Source: Scolanthus callimorphus (Eukaryota; Cnidaria; Anthozoa; Actiniaria; Edwardsiidae). From it: DNA of 64,000 nt. The translations under genes and the position numbers were made by a program. Shown here in pieces: positions 14,001 through 23,202 of the stretch. A model generated the notes under the pieces. The model was not told the origin of the DNA, searched no databases, and saw nothing but the letters and a program-made list of their open reading frames with translations. The first letter of the stretch is position 1, and each line of letters opens with the position of its first letter. The stretch lies in assembly GCA_033964015.1 (NCBI GenBank), contig CM066925.1, forward strand, positions 11,516,204 to 11,580,203, written 5' to 3'.

Positions 14001-17000
14001 ATCAGATACCCAAAGAAATACCCTCCTCGTTTATATTTATTGCATGTACAATAATTTGCAATTCTCTTTTTAGGGAAAATCGATGGCGAAAACGTGGGCT
14101 GGTAGCGATTACTGGAAAATACGGCATTGGTGTGGTGCTTCAACATCTTAATCGGGTATTTATAACAGCCGAGTTAAAGGGTCTCTCGCACATTAAAGAG
14201 CCTGTGTCAGCCGCCATTTTGACATCCAAGCAACATACCGAGTTTGAAAAAGCATCCATTTCCATCAGCTGATTTAGGGAATGTAGTGCGATTTTTCGGT
14301 TCAATTTGATAAATGAAGAATAAAACTTTGTTTGTAGATGGTTATTTCAAAATGTGTACATGTAATTCGTCTTCTAATACCGAATGAAAACAATAACAAA
14401 GGAAACAATAACAAGAGTGGCTGACACAGGCTCTTTATATTCGTCCACCGTGGACATAGAATAAGTTAAATTGTAACCGTGGAAACACGTACATTTGCTC
14501 GTAGTAATCAAAATAACCATCCAGAGAAAAACCTTTCAAGTGTTAGACAAATGCAATTCTAAGTTGTTTTGACATATTATCTAGAGGATGGAATTGGGTT
14601 GCGATTTGAGCTATTTACTTGTCAGAGAAGTGGCCAGAAAGCGTTACGTGCGAGAACCCCTCAAAAGGCAATTCAATTAAAAGTGATGGCGTTGCGTCGC
14701 AATTTACGCTACGAAGCTCGTTTAGGTATCATTGTAAAGCTCAGAGCATGCACAATTTGTTGAATGGATTTTCTTTAAAAGAATATATAATTTTGCTTAA
14801 AATGTTGAACCCGCGGGTTAAAGCGATAAACTCACTAAAACCGTTCCTTGAGCTTCTGTAGTAAAGACGGTGTTTTTTTCCTTGTCTCATCAAAACTGAA
14901 GGACATTTTTACAATAACACATTTCAATAGAAAATTCATTCTATTTTTGAAAATAGATATATGAGCGCGTCTCAGGGCTTAAATTGCGGCTCGACAGGAC
15001 TTTTTTTCGCGTACACTTTTCGTATATATAAGTTCATTTCTATGAATCTTTCATCAATTTACTGCGATTTTCATAATTCTGCGAACTCCAGATTACATTT
15101 ACAAAACTGTGTTTTGGCTTCCATCAGAAACATTTAAGTGAGTTGAAACGTGTAACAAACATACATTACTTTAGTGCCAAGCTGCGGAATATTCGCAGAA
15201 TAAACAATTGAACAGATTTTGAAAATAATGTTGTTGCAAGACATACCCCCTGGTATTGCCCTTATTTCCCTTGTATTGTCCTTATACCCCCTGGTATTTC
15301 CCTTATTTCCCTTGTATTGTCCTTATTCCCCCTGGCATTGCCCTTATTTCCCTTGTATTGTCCTTATACCCCTTGGTATTGCCCTTATTTCCCTTGTATT
15401 GTCCTTATTCCCTCTGGCATTGCCCGTATTCCCCCTGGCATTGCCCTTATTTCCCTTGTATTGTCCTTATACCCCCTGGTATTGCCCTTATTTCCCTTGT
15501 ATTGTCCTTATTCCCCCTGGCATTGCCCTTATTTCCCTTGTATTGTCCTTATACCCCTGGTATTGCCCTTATTTCCCTTGTATTGTCCTTATACCCCCTG
15601 GTAGCCTGCTCGCAGGCGTTGGAGGGTAGTTTGGAGGGTAGTTGGAGGCGCCCCCCTCCCCCCGATTTGTCACATTTTGTCACAAATCCAAGATGGCGGC
15701 CAAGCGATAGCAAACTCGCGTTTCTCGCCCTTAAACTACTCTCCAACGCCTGCGAGCAGGCTAACCCCCTGGTATTGCCCGTATTTCCCCTGGTATTGTC
15801 CTTATTTCCCCTGTTTTTTTTGTTTCATTATTCCCGCTGGTATTGTCCTTATAACCCCTGATATTGCCTTATTTCCCCTGGTTTTGTCCTTATCAACCCC
15901 TCCCCTTCGTTTTGTCTTTATTTCCCTGGATTTGTCCTTATTGGCCCTGGGTTTGTCCTTATTTCTCCTGGTTTTGTCCTTATTTCCCGTGACTTTGTCG
16001 TGTTGTCCAAGGGCTCGGCCCTTGTGCAAGTTTACGTGGACGGGACCGTGCTCGTTGCTCATGGCGGTATTGAGATGGGACAAGGACTCTACACCAAAAT
16101 CACACAGGTAACCATTGTTTTCCGGTACTGTTTTTCCGGTACCGGTCTGGCTGTGGCGATGTTAATGGTTGTGGCGATTATGATAATTACAAATATCATC
16201 AGCGCGATTACTATACTGGAAACAGCATGGAAATTTTACAGGCACAATAGACAGCTATAACGCATGCGCGCGCTCCATGTTGGTAGATGTGGGACATTTG
16301 TCGAACGAGCTATTAAAAAAGCGCGCGCTGCATTCTGGTAGTTGTGGTCATGGCTTGGGGTAGGCATTTCTGATCAAGAAGAGCGCGCACGCTTATAGAT
16401 AGAATCGTCAATAAACGATTCCAGCTATAACGCACGCGCGCGCTGCATGTCGGTAGATGTGGGACATTTGTCGAACAAACTGTTAAAAAGCGCGCGCTGC
16501 ATTCTGGTAGTTGTGGTCATGGCTTGGGCATTTCTGAATAAAGAAGAGCGCGCACGCTTATAGATAGAATCGTCAATAAACGATTCCAGCTATAACGCAC
16601 GCGCGCGCTGCATGTCGGTAGATGTGGGACATTTGTCGAACAAACTGTTAAAAAAGCGCGCGCTGCATTCTGGTAGTTGTGGGACACGGCTTGGACATTT
16701 CTGAATAAAGAAGAGCGCGCGCTTATAGCTGGAATCGTCCATTACACAGCGAGAAGCACGATAAAGAAAGGTTCCTGCCGTTATCGGACTGTCTCCTCCG
16801 CTCCGAACCTGCCGCAGCAGTGGAAGGAGAATTATGTAATGATGATGAAAGAGGTTCTTCGTTTAAGGCTGTTGACGAAGACGATTTGCATGAAAGTGAG
16901 GTAATGCTGATGATATTCTCCGTTTCAGATTGCGGCACTGACACTTGGGATTCCTGTGTCCAAGGTGCATATAACTGAGACGGCGACAAACATTGTCTCC

Positions 17001-20000
17001 GATGCGTCCCTCTCTGGGGCCTCGTTTAGTTTTGACATGAACGGAGCAGCGGTCAAGGTGAGAGACTGATCACTTAGGGCCAAGGGTTAGAGAGCCCGTG
17101 TCAGCCACTCCTTTGTTATTGTTTTCGTTCGATATTAGAAGCCGAATTACGTGCAGAAATCTCTTAATAAACATCTGAAAACAAAGTTTAAGATTTTATT
17201 CACCAAATTCAATCGAGAACAGTGCTCTATCTTCTCTAAATCAGCTGATGGAAATGGATGCTTTCTCTGACTTGGTGTGCTGTTATGCTGTCAAATTGGC
17301 GGCTGACACAGCCTATCGTCCTCAGAGCCATTGTTCGTCCGATCCACTGCAGCTACGAGGCAGAGGCGTTTAGTGACTCCATTATTAGTTTCAATTTCAT
17401 GCTCATCTACGTTATGAGAAGAAGACCAGGAGCATGCACAATGTGATGAAACGCCTAATGGTAGAAACAGAACGGTTGAAGCGCAATAACGGCGAGAGAA
17501 GCGAGTGACAAATACAGCTATTAGTAAATGTTGTCGGAACACGTAACATGCAATCACGCTACATGGCAAATTGAGCAAAAATTATGAGAGAAGGAGAAAA
17601 CGAATAGAGAATAAGGTGCTGGATTTGTGCTTTGAGATGTCTACAAATATTCATCTTACTTCGGTAGCTCTTACCCACAATCCCTAGCGTTCTTGGCGCG
17701 TACGCTTGAGTGCTCTACCGACCACGTTTCTTGAAATAACTGTATGCCAATGAGTGAATGCCTTATGTTCGCACTAATGAGCCCCGTGAGAATAATCTAG
17801 TTATAACAAACTCTCCTTATTGGGCCACTTTACAGAATGCATGTGAAGAGGTTTGCAAGAGACTGGCCCCATATAAGGAGAAGGACCCGAACGGGACGTG
17901 GGAAAAATGGGTAAGTTATTCAACACTGTTGTACAGGGTATCCTCTTTAGTTGACACAATCTTATCTTTTTCACCTCCCTTGAAATTTAATAGATTTAAT
18001 CATACTTGTCATTTCTAGGTCCAAGCTGCATATGGTGATCGTGTGAGCCTCTCTGCCACTGGATTCTACAAGTAAGTGCGTACTCATCGTTTGTGATGAT
18101 GAGGATGGCGATAATGAGGATGGTGAAGTCGACGAAGACCATTCTCATGCCATCTCGCATCTCCCTTATACAGTTATAAATTATACACTATTCATGCCTC
18201 ACAAAGAACACGGTACACCCACGATAGACAATGATGCTGATGGTGAAGTCCAGTGAAACCATATGCACATTTAGAGTGCATACAATGTTTTCCCTCCTGC
18301 ATGTAGGACTCCTGGTGTTTGATTTGACTAGGGCACTGCTATCTATCTATGCACATGTAGAGTGCATGCAATGTTTTCTCTCCTGCATGTAGGACTCCTG
18401 GTATTTGGTTTGACTAGGGCACTGCTATCTATCTTTTTACATGTAGAGTGCATAAAATGTTTTCTCTCCTGCATGTAGGACTCCTGGTGTTTGGTTTGAC
18501 TAGGGCACTGCTATCTATCTATGCACATGTAGAGTGCATACAATGTTTCTCTCCTGCATGTAGGACTCCTGGTGTTTGATTTGACTAGGGCACTGCTATC
18601 TATCTATGCACATGTAGAGTGCACACAATGTTTTCTCTCCTGCATGTAGGACTCCTGGTGTTTGATTTGACTAGGGCACTGCTATCTATCTATGCACATG
18701 TAGAGTGCATACAATGTTTTCTCTCCTGCATGTAGGGCTCCTGGTGTTTGGTTTGACTAGGGCACTGCTATCTATCTATGTACATGTAGAGTGCATACAA
18801 TGTTTTCCCTCCTGCATGTAGGACTCCTGGTGTTTGGTTTGACTAGGACACTGCTATCTATCTATGTACATGTAGAGTGCATACAATGTTTTCCCTCCTG
18901 CATGTAGGACTCCTGGTGTTTGGTTTGACTAGGGCACTGCTATCTATCTTTTTACATGTAGAGTGCATACAATGTTTTCCCTCCTGCATGTAGGACTCCT
19001 GGTGTTTGGTTTGACTAGGACACTGCTATCTATCTATGTACATGTAGAGTGCATACAATGTTTTCCCTCCTGCATGTAGGACTCCTGGTGTTTGGTTTGA
19101 CTAGGGCACTGCTATCTATCTTTTTACATTTAGAGTGCATACAATGTTTTCCCTCCTGCATGTAGGACTCCTGGTGTTTGGTTTGACTAGGGCACTGCTA
19201 TCTATCTTTTTACATGTAGAGTGCATACAATGTTTTCCCTCCTGTATGTAGGACTCCTGGTGTTTGGTTTGACTAGGGCACTGCTATTTATCTTTTTACA
19301 TGTAGAGTGCATACAATGTTTTCCCTCCTGCATGTAGGACTCCTGGTGTTTGGTTTGACTAGGGCACTGCTATCTATCTATGTACATGTAGAGTGCATAC
19401 AATGTTTTCTCTCCTGCATGTAGGACTCCTGGTGTTTGGTTTGACTAGGGCACTGCTATCTATCTATGTACATGTAGAGTGCATACAATGTTTTCTCTCC
19501 TGCATGTAGGACTCCTGGTGTTTGGTTTTGACTAGGGCACTGCTATCTATCTATGTACATGTAGAGTGCATACAATGTTTTCTCTCCTGCATGTAGGACT
19601 CCTGGTGTTTGGTTTGACTAGGGCACTGCTATCTATCTTTTTACATGTAGAGTGCATAAAATTTTTTCTCTCCTGCATGTAGGACTCCTGGTATTTGGTT
19701 TGACTGGGAGACTGGGCGTGGTCACCCGTTTGCGTATTACGTGTACGGTGCTGCGTGTTCTGAGGTGGAGATAGATGTGCTGACTGGAGACCACAAGGTA
19801 ATAACAAGCCAGAGACGTAGAGCGAGGTAGAGATGGGAAGAAGGGTTGTTAGGAGGTAGAGGTATGCAGGAGGGGAGGAGAAGGGTGATAGGTGTCATTT
19901 ATCCCTTGTGGGAGTTTTCGTAGTAAGTGTTCAGATTCCCATTCATCTGGTAAAAAGGGATAAAGGAGTGAAGAGGGACAAAGAAGCGGTTTGCCGAGAT

Positions 20001-22259
20001 CATATTTTATTGTCCATTTTTTTCAAACTTGCGTAAATGTTTGGCTTTGACCAGCCCATTATCTCGGCTTACTCTTTCCATTGTCATTTTTTTCTGAAGG
20101 TTCTTCGCTGTGATATTGTGATGGATTTCGGTAGAAGTGTCAATCCTGCAATTGATGTTGGACAGGTAACCGCTTTGTCGAGATTGCTGTCGTTGTGTTG
20201 AATCTATTTTAGATGGTTACAAATATTAATGGGCTCTTGGTTCCTGCTGTTGTATTGCTTATCATTCGTCCACAGATCGAGGGTGCGTTTGTACAGGGGC
20301 TCGGATTCTTTACAATTGAAGAACTTCGCTTGTCACCCGAGGGACATTTGATCACGTGCAGTCGTCGCAACTACAAGATCCCGACCCTGGCTGACATTCC
20401 CAGGGAATTCAACGTACACATCTTGAAAAACAGCGCAAATCCCAAGGCAGTCCATTCATCCAAGGTAAACATAGCAGGCGTTATAGAGCCTGTGTCAGCC
20501 GCCATTTTGACAGCATAGGAACATACCAATTCGGAGAAAGCATCCATTTCCATCGGCTGATTTAGAGAATATGGAGCAATTTTCTCGATTAACTTTGGTA
20601 AATCAAATCTGAAACTTTGTTTTTAGATGTTGATTTAAGGATTTCTACACGTAATTCGCCTTCTAATATCGAACAAAACAATAACAAAGGAGTGTCTGAC
20701 ACTGGCTCTTAGGCCCGTTCACACAGCGCGATTTGAATGCGATTTCTGCTGCGATCTCACGGCGATACCATATCACGCGGTGTGAACGGCCGGCGATCTC
20801 TTGGCGATTTTACTTGCGATGTCGCCGCGACGTCGCAGGCGTTTTGAACATGTCCGAATTCCATAGCGATGCGGGTACGATGTTCTTCAGATCACCGCAC
20901 AATATGACGTCGACGATCGCCGCAGAAACCGCACCTGAAATCGCGCGCCGTGTGAACCCCGGGGTGTGAACGGGCCTTTAGATAAAAGTTTTAATTCAAA
21001 ACGAAATATACCTTCCTGAAAGTGCACGTTTGTTCCAATGCAAGTCTCGAAACACCACAGAATTCTCGAGGCCGTATTGAATTGTAAGCTCGTTTTATTT
21101 ACTACTCTAGTTATTTGAATTGTCTAGATACCAAGTGACATCAACCCCGGCGATAATGAATAATTGTGCATGTTTTTACAGGCGGTTGGTGAGCCCGCAA
21201 TCTGCTTGACCCCCTCAGTGTTCTTAGCAATCAAGTCAGCGGTGGCTTCAGCGAGGTTTGTATCCAGAAAAAGAGCCAAATATTTATTGTGAGTGGAAAA
21301 AACTCGCGGGCATTCTTTATTGAATCTCCACTGGCAAACGTGGTGGGATAGTTTATCCTTAGACTGATCTTTGATCGACGAGTTTATATGGGAAATTGAC
21401 AATTTATCACCGACTTTTCGTCTCAAGAAACTTGAGTTTCAGTACCCTCTTGGATCAAGCAGGGAGTTGTGAAAGATAAACTGAGAAACGCTCGAGAGAA
21501 ACTACCTTCATTGGATTTATTAAACTTTCTTTTTTACCTCGTGAATATTCAGGGCGCGATGACACTCACTCGTAAACTCGATCAAGGGCGATAGGATATT
21601 CAGTGCACGATGTCACTCACTCGTAAACTCGATCAAGGGCGATAGGATATTCAGTGTGCGATGTCACTCACTCGTAAACTCGATCAAGGGCGATAGGATA
21701 TTCAGTGTGCGATGTCACTCACTCGTAAACTCGATCAAGGGCGATAGGATATTCATTGCGCGATGTCACTCACTCGTAAACTCGATCAAAGGCGATAGGA
21801 TATTCAGTGCGCGATGTCACTCACTCGTAAACTCGATCAAGGGCGATAGGATATTCAGTGCGCGATGTCACTCACTCGTAAACTCGATCAAGGGCGATAG
21901 GATATTCAGTGCGCGATGTCACTCACTCGTAAACTCGATCAAGGGCGATAGGATATTCAGTGCGCGATGTCACTCACTCGTAAACTCGATCAAGGGCGAT
22001 AGGATATTCAGTGCGCGATGTCACTCACTCGTAAACTCGATCAAGGGCGATAGGATATTCAGTGCCGATGCTTTGATTACTCCCTTCATGATTCTCTTAT
22101 TTCTATGCCAGGACCAATAGGATAATCATGATTCTCTTATTTGTTTGCTATTTCAGACAAGAGGTTGGTCTTAGCACCATATTCAGGTTCGATAGTCCCG
22201 CCACTTGTGAGAGAATACGGATGACCTGTGGTGACCAGCTTAAAGGAAACGAACTGTAG
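315..22259 (+). CDS. Xanthine dehydrogenase/aldehyde oxidase family protein, 5' part outside window
   Basis: Molybdo-flavoenzyme oxidising purines or aldehydes in the cytosol. 28 exons are visible: 315-391, 1055-1151, 1577-1689, 1964-2154, 2372-2513, 3019-3081, 3208-3325, 3760-3811, 4472-4594, 5302-5421, 6426-6644, 7994-8057, 8532-8601, 9522-9609, 10027-10113, 10251-10376, 12415-12480, 13306-13451, 14074-14155, 16012-16107, 16929-17057, 17836-17910, 18019-18071, 19683-19797, 20100-20165, 20276-20464, 21182-21255, 22157-22259 (about 980 codons). The 2Fe-2S domains lie upstream of the window. Seen: FAD-domain SDLN, then the Mo domain with [52 protein letters not shown] and AVGEP (catalytic Glu kept). 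All junction phases agree except at exon 4472-4594, which is one base short. Odd: the Glu after GGGFGGK is Leu, RGFGGPQ reads RSLSALQ, the FAD GGN is SSN, and the C-terminal tail is short. It could be a diverged oxidase or a decaying copy; family assignment is firm, substrate is not. The first exon could instead start at 337. Confidence 0.9.
682..970. mobile_element. TTAA-flanked MITE, family A
   Basis: Begins TTAAAGGGGCACTCGCACGC and ends with its exact reverse complement (951-970); 289 bp, no coding capacity. Relatives are at 14,173-14,670 (interrupted) and 55,240-55,493. TTAA ends suggest a piggyBac-type non-autonomous element. It lies in an oxidase-gene intron. Confidence 0.75.
2552..2741 (+). 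repeat. 32-bp tandem repeat, about 6 copies
   Basis: Unit of the form GAACGTTCCTGATTGGCTGA plus TGTCTGTGCGAG, 40 bp into the intron after exon 2372-2513. Confidence 0.85.
2884..3013 (+). repeat. Pentanucleotide microsatellite (TTATG)n abutting a 3' splice site
   Basis: About 26 uninterrupted TTATG units end 5 bp before the TTACAG acceptor of exon 3019-3081, replacing the usual polypyrimidine tract. Confidence 0.95.
4013..4372 (+). repeat. 28-bp tandem repeat, about 12 copies
   Basis: Unit AACTGTGACAATAACACTAG plus CACAGTGA, with a longer variant at the 3' end containing TTCGGGACCTC. In an oxidase intron. Confidence 0.85.
5458..5612 (+). repeat. CGTGAC hexamer array
   Basis: Mixed CGTGAC/CGCGAT/CACGAC hexamers start about 40 bp after exon 5302-5421. 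All reading frames stay open, which explains Arg-Asp and Val-Thr rich spurious ORFs. Confidence 0.85.
5936..6165. mobile_element. Foldback element with about 90-bp arms
   Basis: The left arm from TGTGTTTTCAGGGAAAAGAA is mirrored by TTCTTTTCCCTGAAGACACA at the right. The centre holds GCGAGCGCAAAAAAAG and its near complement. An oxidase-gene intron. Confidence 0.6.
6594..7161 (+). repeat. 140-bp tandem repeat containing an exon end and 5' splice site, 4 copies
   Basis: Units begin near 6594, 6741, 6881 and 7022. The first is the genuine last 49 bp of exon 6426-6644 plus the donor and early intron; the other three repeat exon end, donor (CAGGTTCAG) and intron start. Confidence 0.9.
7221..7405 (+). 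repeat. Dispersed GGGCCCGACAT repeat (three copies in window)
   Basis: The ends CAGGGCCCGACAT and ATGTCGGGTCCTG are inverted; the body has repeated TTAGTCGCCA. Related copies at about 37,469-37,750 and 44,664-44,985. Confidence 0.55.
8728..9479 (+). repeat. 94-bp tandem repeat, about 8 copies
   Basis: Unit contains CCTAACTAACTAGGTGGAGA and GTGACATGCTTCACTTCGAG. Fills the intron between exons 8532-8601 and 9522-9609, ending about 40 bp before the acceptor. Confidence 0.9.
10417..10590 (+). repeat. ATC/ATT-rich microsatellite
   Basis: Imperfect ATCATT, TTATCA and CATCACC units; it resumes at about 12,276-12,360 on the far side of the foldback element, which therefore inserted into it. Confidence 0.8.
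10592..12275. mobile_element. 1.7-kb foldback element with long inverted ends and many TGACGTCA sites
   Basis: Left end GGTGTCTGTAAAACC and right end GGTTTTACAGACACC are inverted, and inverted similarity continues for about 200 bp (for example the AAACTTGG and TCTAGCGATG blocks). It contains a C-rich tract at 10,629-10,690, numerous TGACGTCA palindromes, and an inner inverted-repeat element at about 11,098-11,287 (ends TAGTCAAATCACACTAGT and mirror). Inserted into an ATC/ATT-rich microsatellite in an oxidase-gene intron. Confidence 0.7.
12937..13247 (+). repeat. 24-bp pyrimidine-rich minisatellite, array 1
   Basis: Units of TATTGTCCTTATTCCCCCTGG type, about 13 copies. The same unit forms a second array two introns downstream. 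Confidence 0.9.
14173..14670. mobile_element. Family A MITE interrupted by a family B MITE
   Basis: The left end TTAAAGGGTCTCTCGCACAT (14173-14192) and the body from ATTCGTCCACC (14438) to about 14,670 match the uninterrupted copy at 55,240-55,493. Between them sits an approximately 245-bp family B element. Confidence 0.65.
14193..14438 (+). mobile_element. Family B MITE (copy 1), inserted in a family A MITE
   Basis: Terminal inverted repeats AGAGCCTGTGTCAGCC and GGCTGACACAGGCTCT. Internal sequence shared with copies at 17,088-17,313 (reversed) and 20,483-20,711. No ORF. Confidence 0.7.
15243..15990 (+). repeat. 24-bp pyrimidine-rich minisatellite, array 2 (split by a MITE)
   Basis: Units like CCCTTGTATTGTCCTTATAC, interrupted by the MITE at 15,602-15,763. 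The degenerate 3' end runs to within about 20 bp of the acceptor of exon 16012-16107 and supplies its pyrimidine tract. Confidence 0.9.
15602..15763. mobile_element. Short MITE with TAGCCTGCTCGCAGGC ends
   Basis: TAGCCTGCTCGCAGGCGTTG at the left end is mirrored by CAACGCCTGCGAGCAGGCTA at the right. It splits the ATTGTCCTTATTTCC minisatellite (15,243-15,601 and 15,764-15,990), so it inserted after the array formed. Confidence 0.75.
16252..16738 (+). repeat. About 168-bp tandem repeat, 3 copies, GCGCGC-rich
   Basis: Units start CAGCTATAACGCA at 16252, 16422 and 16587 and contain several GCGCGCGC tracts. In the intron before exon 16929-17057. Confidence 0.85.
17088..17313 (-). mobile_element. 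Family B MITE (copy 2)
   Basis: Reversed and diverged relative of the copies at 14,193 and 20,483. Ends AGAGCCCGTGTCAGCC and GGCTGACACAGCCT. Lies in an oxidase-gene intron. Confidence 0.65.
18262..19708 (+). repeat. 85-bp minisatellite of 17 units, each carrying a 3' splice site and an exon start
   Basis: Each unit contains TGCATGTAG and then the first 22-26 bases of exon 19683-19797 (GACTCCTGGTGTTTGGTTTG). The seventeenth is the real exon. In the sixteen upstream copies the exon frame runs TPGVWFD, or a close variant, into TAG. Confidence 0.95.
20483..20711 (+). mobile_element. Family B MITE (copy 3)
   Basis: Starts AGAGCCTGTGTCAGCCGCC and ends GTGTCTGACACTGGCTCT; internal sequence matches the 14,193 copy. 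It directly abuts another MITE at 20,712. Confidence 0.7.
20712..20976. mobile_element. MITE with GGCCCGTTCACAC termini
   Basis: Terminal inverted repeats GGCCCGTTCACAC and GTGTGAACGGGCC bound 265 bp of GC-rich noncoding DNA. Immediately downstream of a family B copy. Confidence 0.7.
21546..22064 (+). repeat. 51-bp tandem repeat, about 10 copies
   Basis: Unit GATGTCACTCACTCGTAAAC plus TCGATCAAGGGCGATAGGATATTCAG-type sequence. 51 is a multiple of three, so a spurious 154-codon ORF results. In the last oxidase intron. Confidence 0.9.
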
Positions 22260-22570
22260 ACTACTTTGGGTAACCTGTGGTGTCAAGCGCAAGGGAACTG
22301 GCCTCTGGACATTTTGTAGCCTTTTTTTGGGTAACCTGTGGTGTCCGTTGCTAGGGAACTTGCCTGAAGATTTTTTATAGACTACTCTTGGGTAACCTGT
22401 GGTGTCCGTTGCTAGGGAACTTGCCTGAAGATTTTTTATAGACTACTCTTGGGTAACCTGTGGTGTCCGTTGCTAGGGAACTGGCCTGAAGATTTTTTAT
22501 AGACTACTCTTGGGTAACCTGTGGTGCCCGTTGCTAGGGAACTGGCCTGAAGATTTTTCTAGACTACTGG
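22205..22570 (+). repeat. About 62-bp tandem repeat overlapping the terminal oxidase exon
   Basis: Units carry ACCTGTGGTGTCCGTTGCTA and AGACTACTCTTGGGTA. The first, diverged unit lies within the last coding exon and stop codon (ACCTGTGGTGACCAGC to CTGTAGACTACTTTGGGTA). Confidence 0.8.
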
Positions 22571-22615
22571 TTAACCCGTTCTTCATACCGCGTGATATGG
22601 CATCGCTGAAAAAGT

Positions 22616-22745
22616 CTCAGCTGAATTCGCACCTCAAAACGCAGTCGCACTTTAGAACACAGCTAAAGTCGCACCTTAAAACACAGCAAAAGTCGCACCT
22701 CAAAACTCAGCAAAAGTCGCACCTCAAAACACAGCAAAAGTCGCA
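22616..22745 (+). repeat. 24-bp tandem repeat, about 5 copies
   Basis: Unit AAAACACAGCAAAAGTCGCA plus CCTC. Makes a Lys/Gln/His-rich ORF (22,510-22,926) that I do not call a gene. Confidence 0.7.
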
Positions 22746-22924
22746 GTGTGTGAACACGACCATTAGGCGTTATGGAGATCTGCTATTTGTTGAGGTACCA
22801 AACAAAGAGATGAAACACGAAGGCATGCACTTTTGTTATCAGTTAGTTTTAGTCCGTGCTGAACACGTTCAAAGTTCGCGAGATGCGGTACTCAATTCGA
22901 CGCTTGTACTTAGAATAAATAAGT

Positions 22925-22996
22925 AAATTTTGTAAAGCGCTTTGGATCTGTGGAGAAAGGCGCTATAACAAATCTCTGTTATTATTATTACTCATG
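22925..22996 (+). repeat. LINE/SINE-like 3' tail
   Basis: TTTGTAAAGCGCTTTGGATC followed by GGCGCTATAACAAAT and an ATT microsatellite resembles the conserved 3' tail of L2/CR1-mobilised elements; inference from memory. Confidence 0.4.
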
Positions 22997-23202
22997 ATAA
23001 CACAGTAAAGAGAGCCGAGGCATTTTGTTCTAGTTATAAAATTCAAGAAAACACAATGCAAATAGAGAGGAAGTAATAAATAAGCTTTAAAATAAGTTGG
23101 CTACTTATGTTTAATGTTTAAAACATTTTACATCTTTGTATTACAGTCAATGAGCAAACTATATGTTAATGTGATATTTCAAAAGTTTGTAGCTTGGACT
23201 CA

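Noticed and set aside
15219..16111. Overlapping Pro/Leu/Cys-rich ORFs that look membrane-like
   Set aside because: Products of the CCTTATTTCC minisatellite; the only real coding here is exon 16012-16107.
21656..22120. 154-codon ORF of 17-residue repeats
   Set aside because: Created by a 51-bp intronic minisatellite that has no stop in this frame.
22510..22926. 138-codon plus-strand ORF with Lys/Gln/His repeats
   Set aside because: It starts in the 62-bp array and runs through a 24-bp tandem repeat; no splice or start context and no family resemblance.
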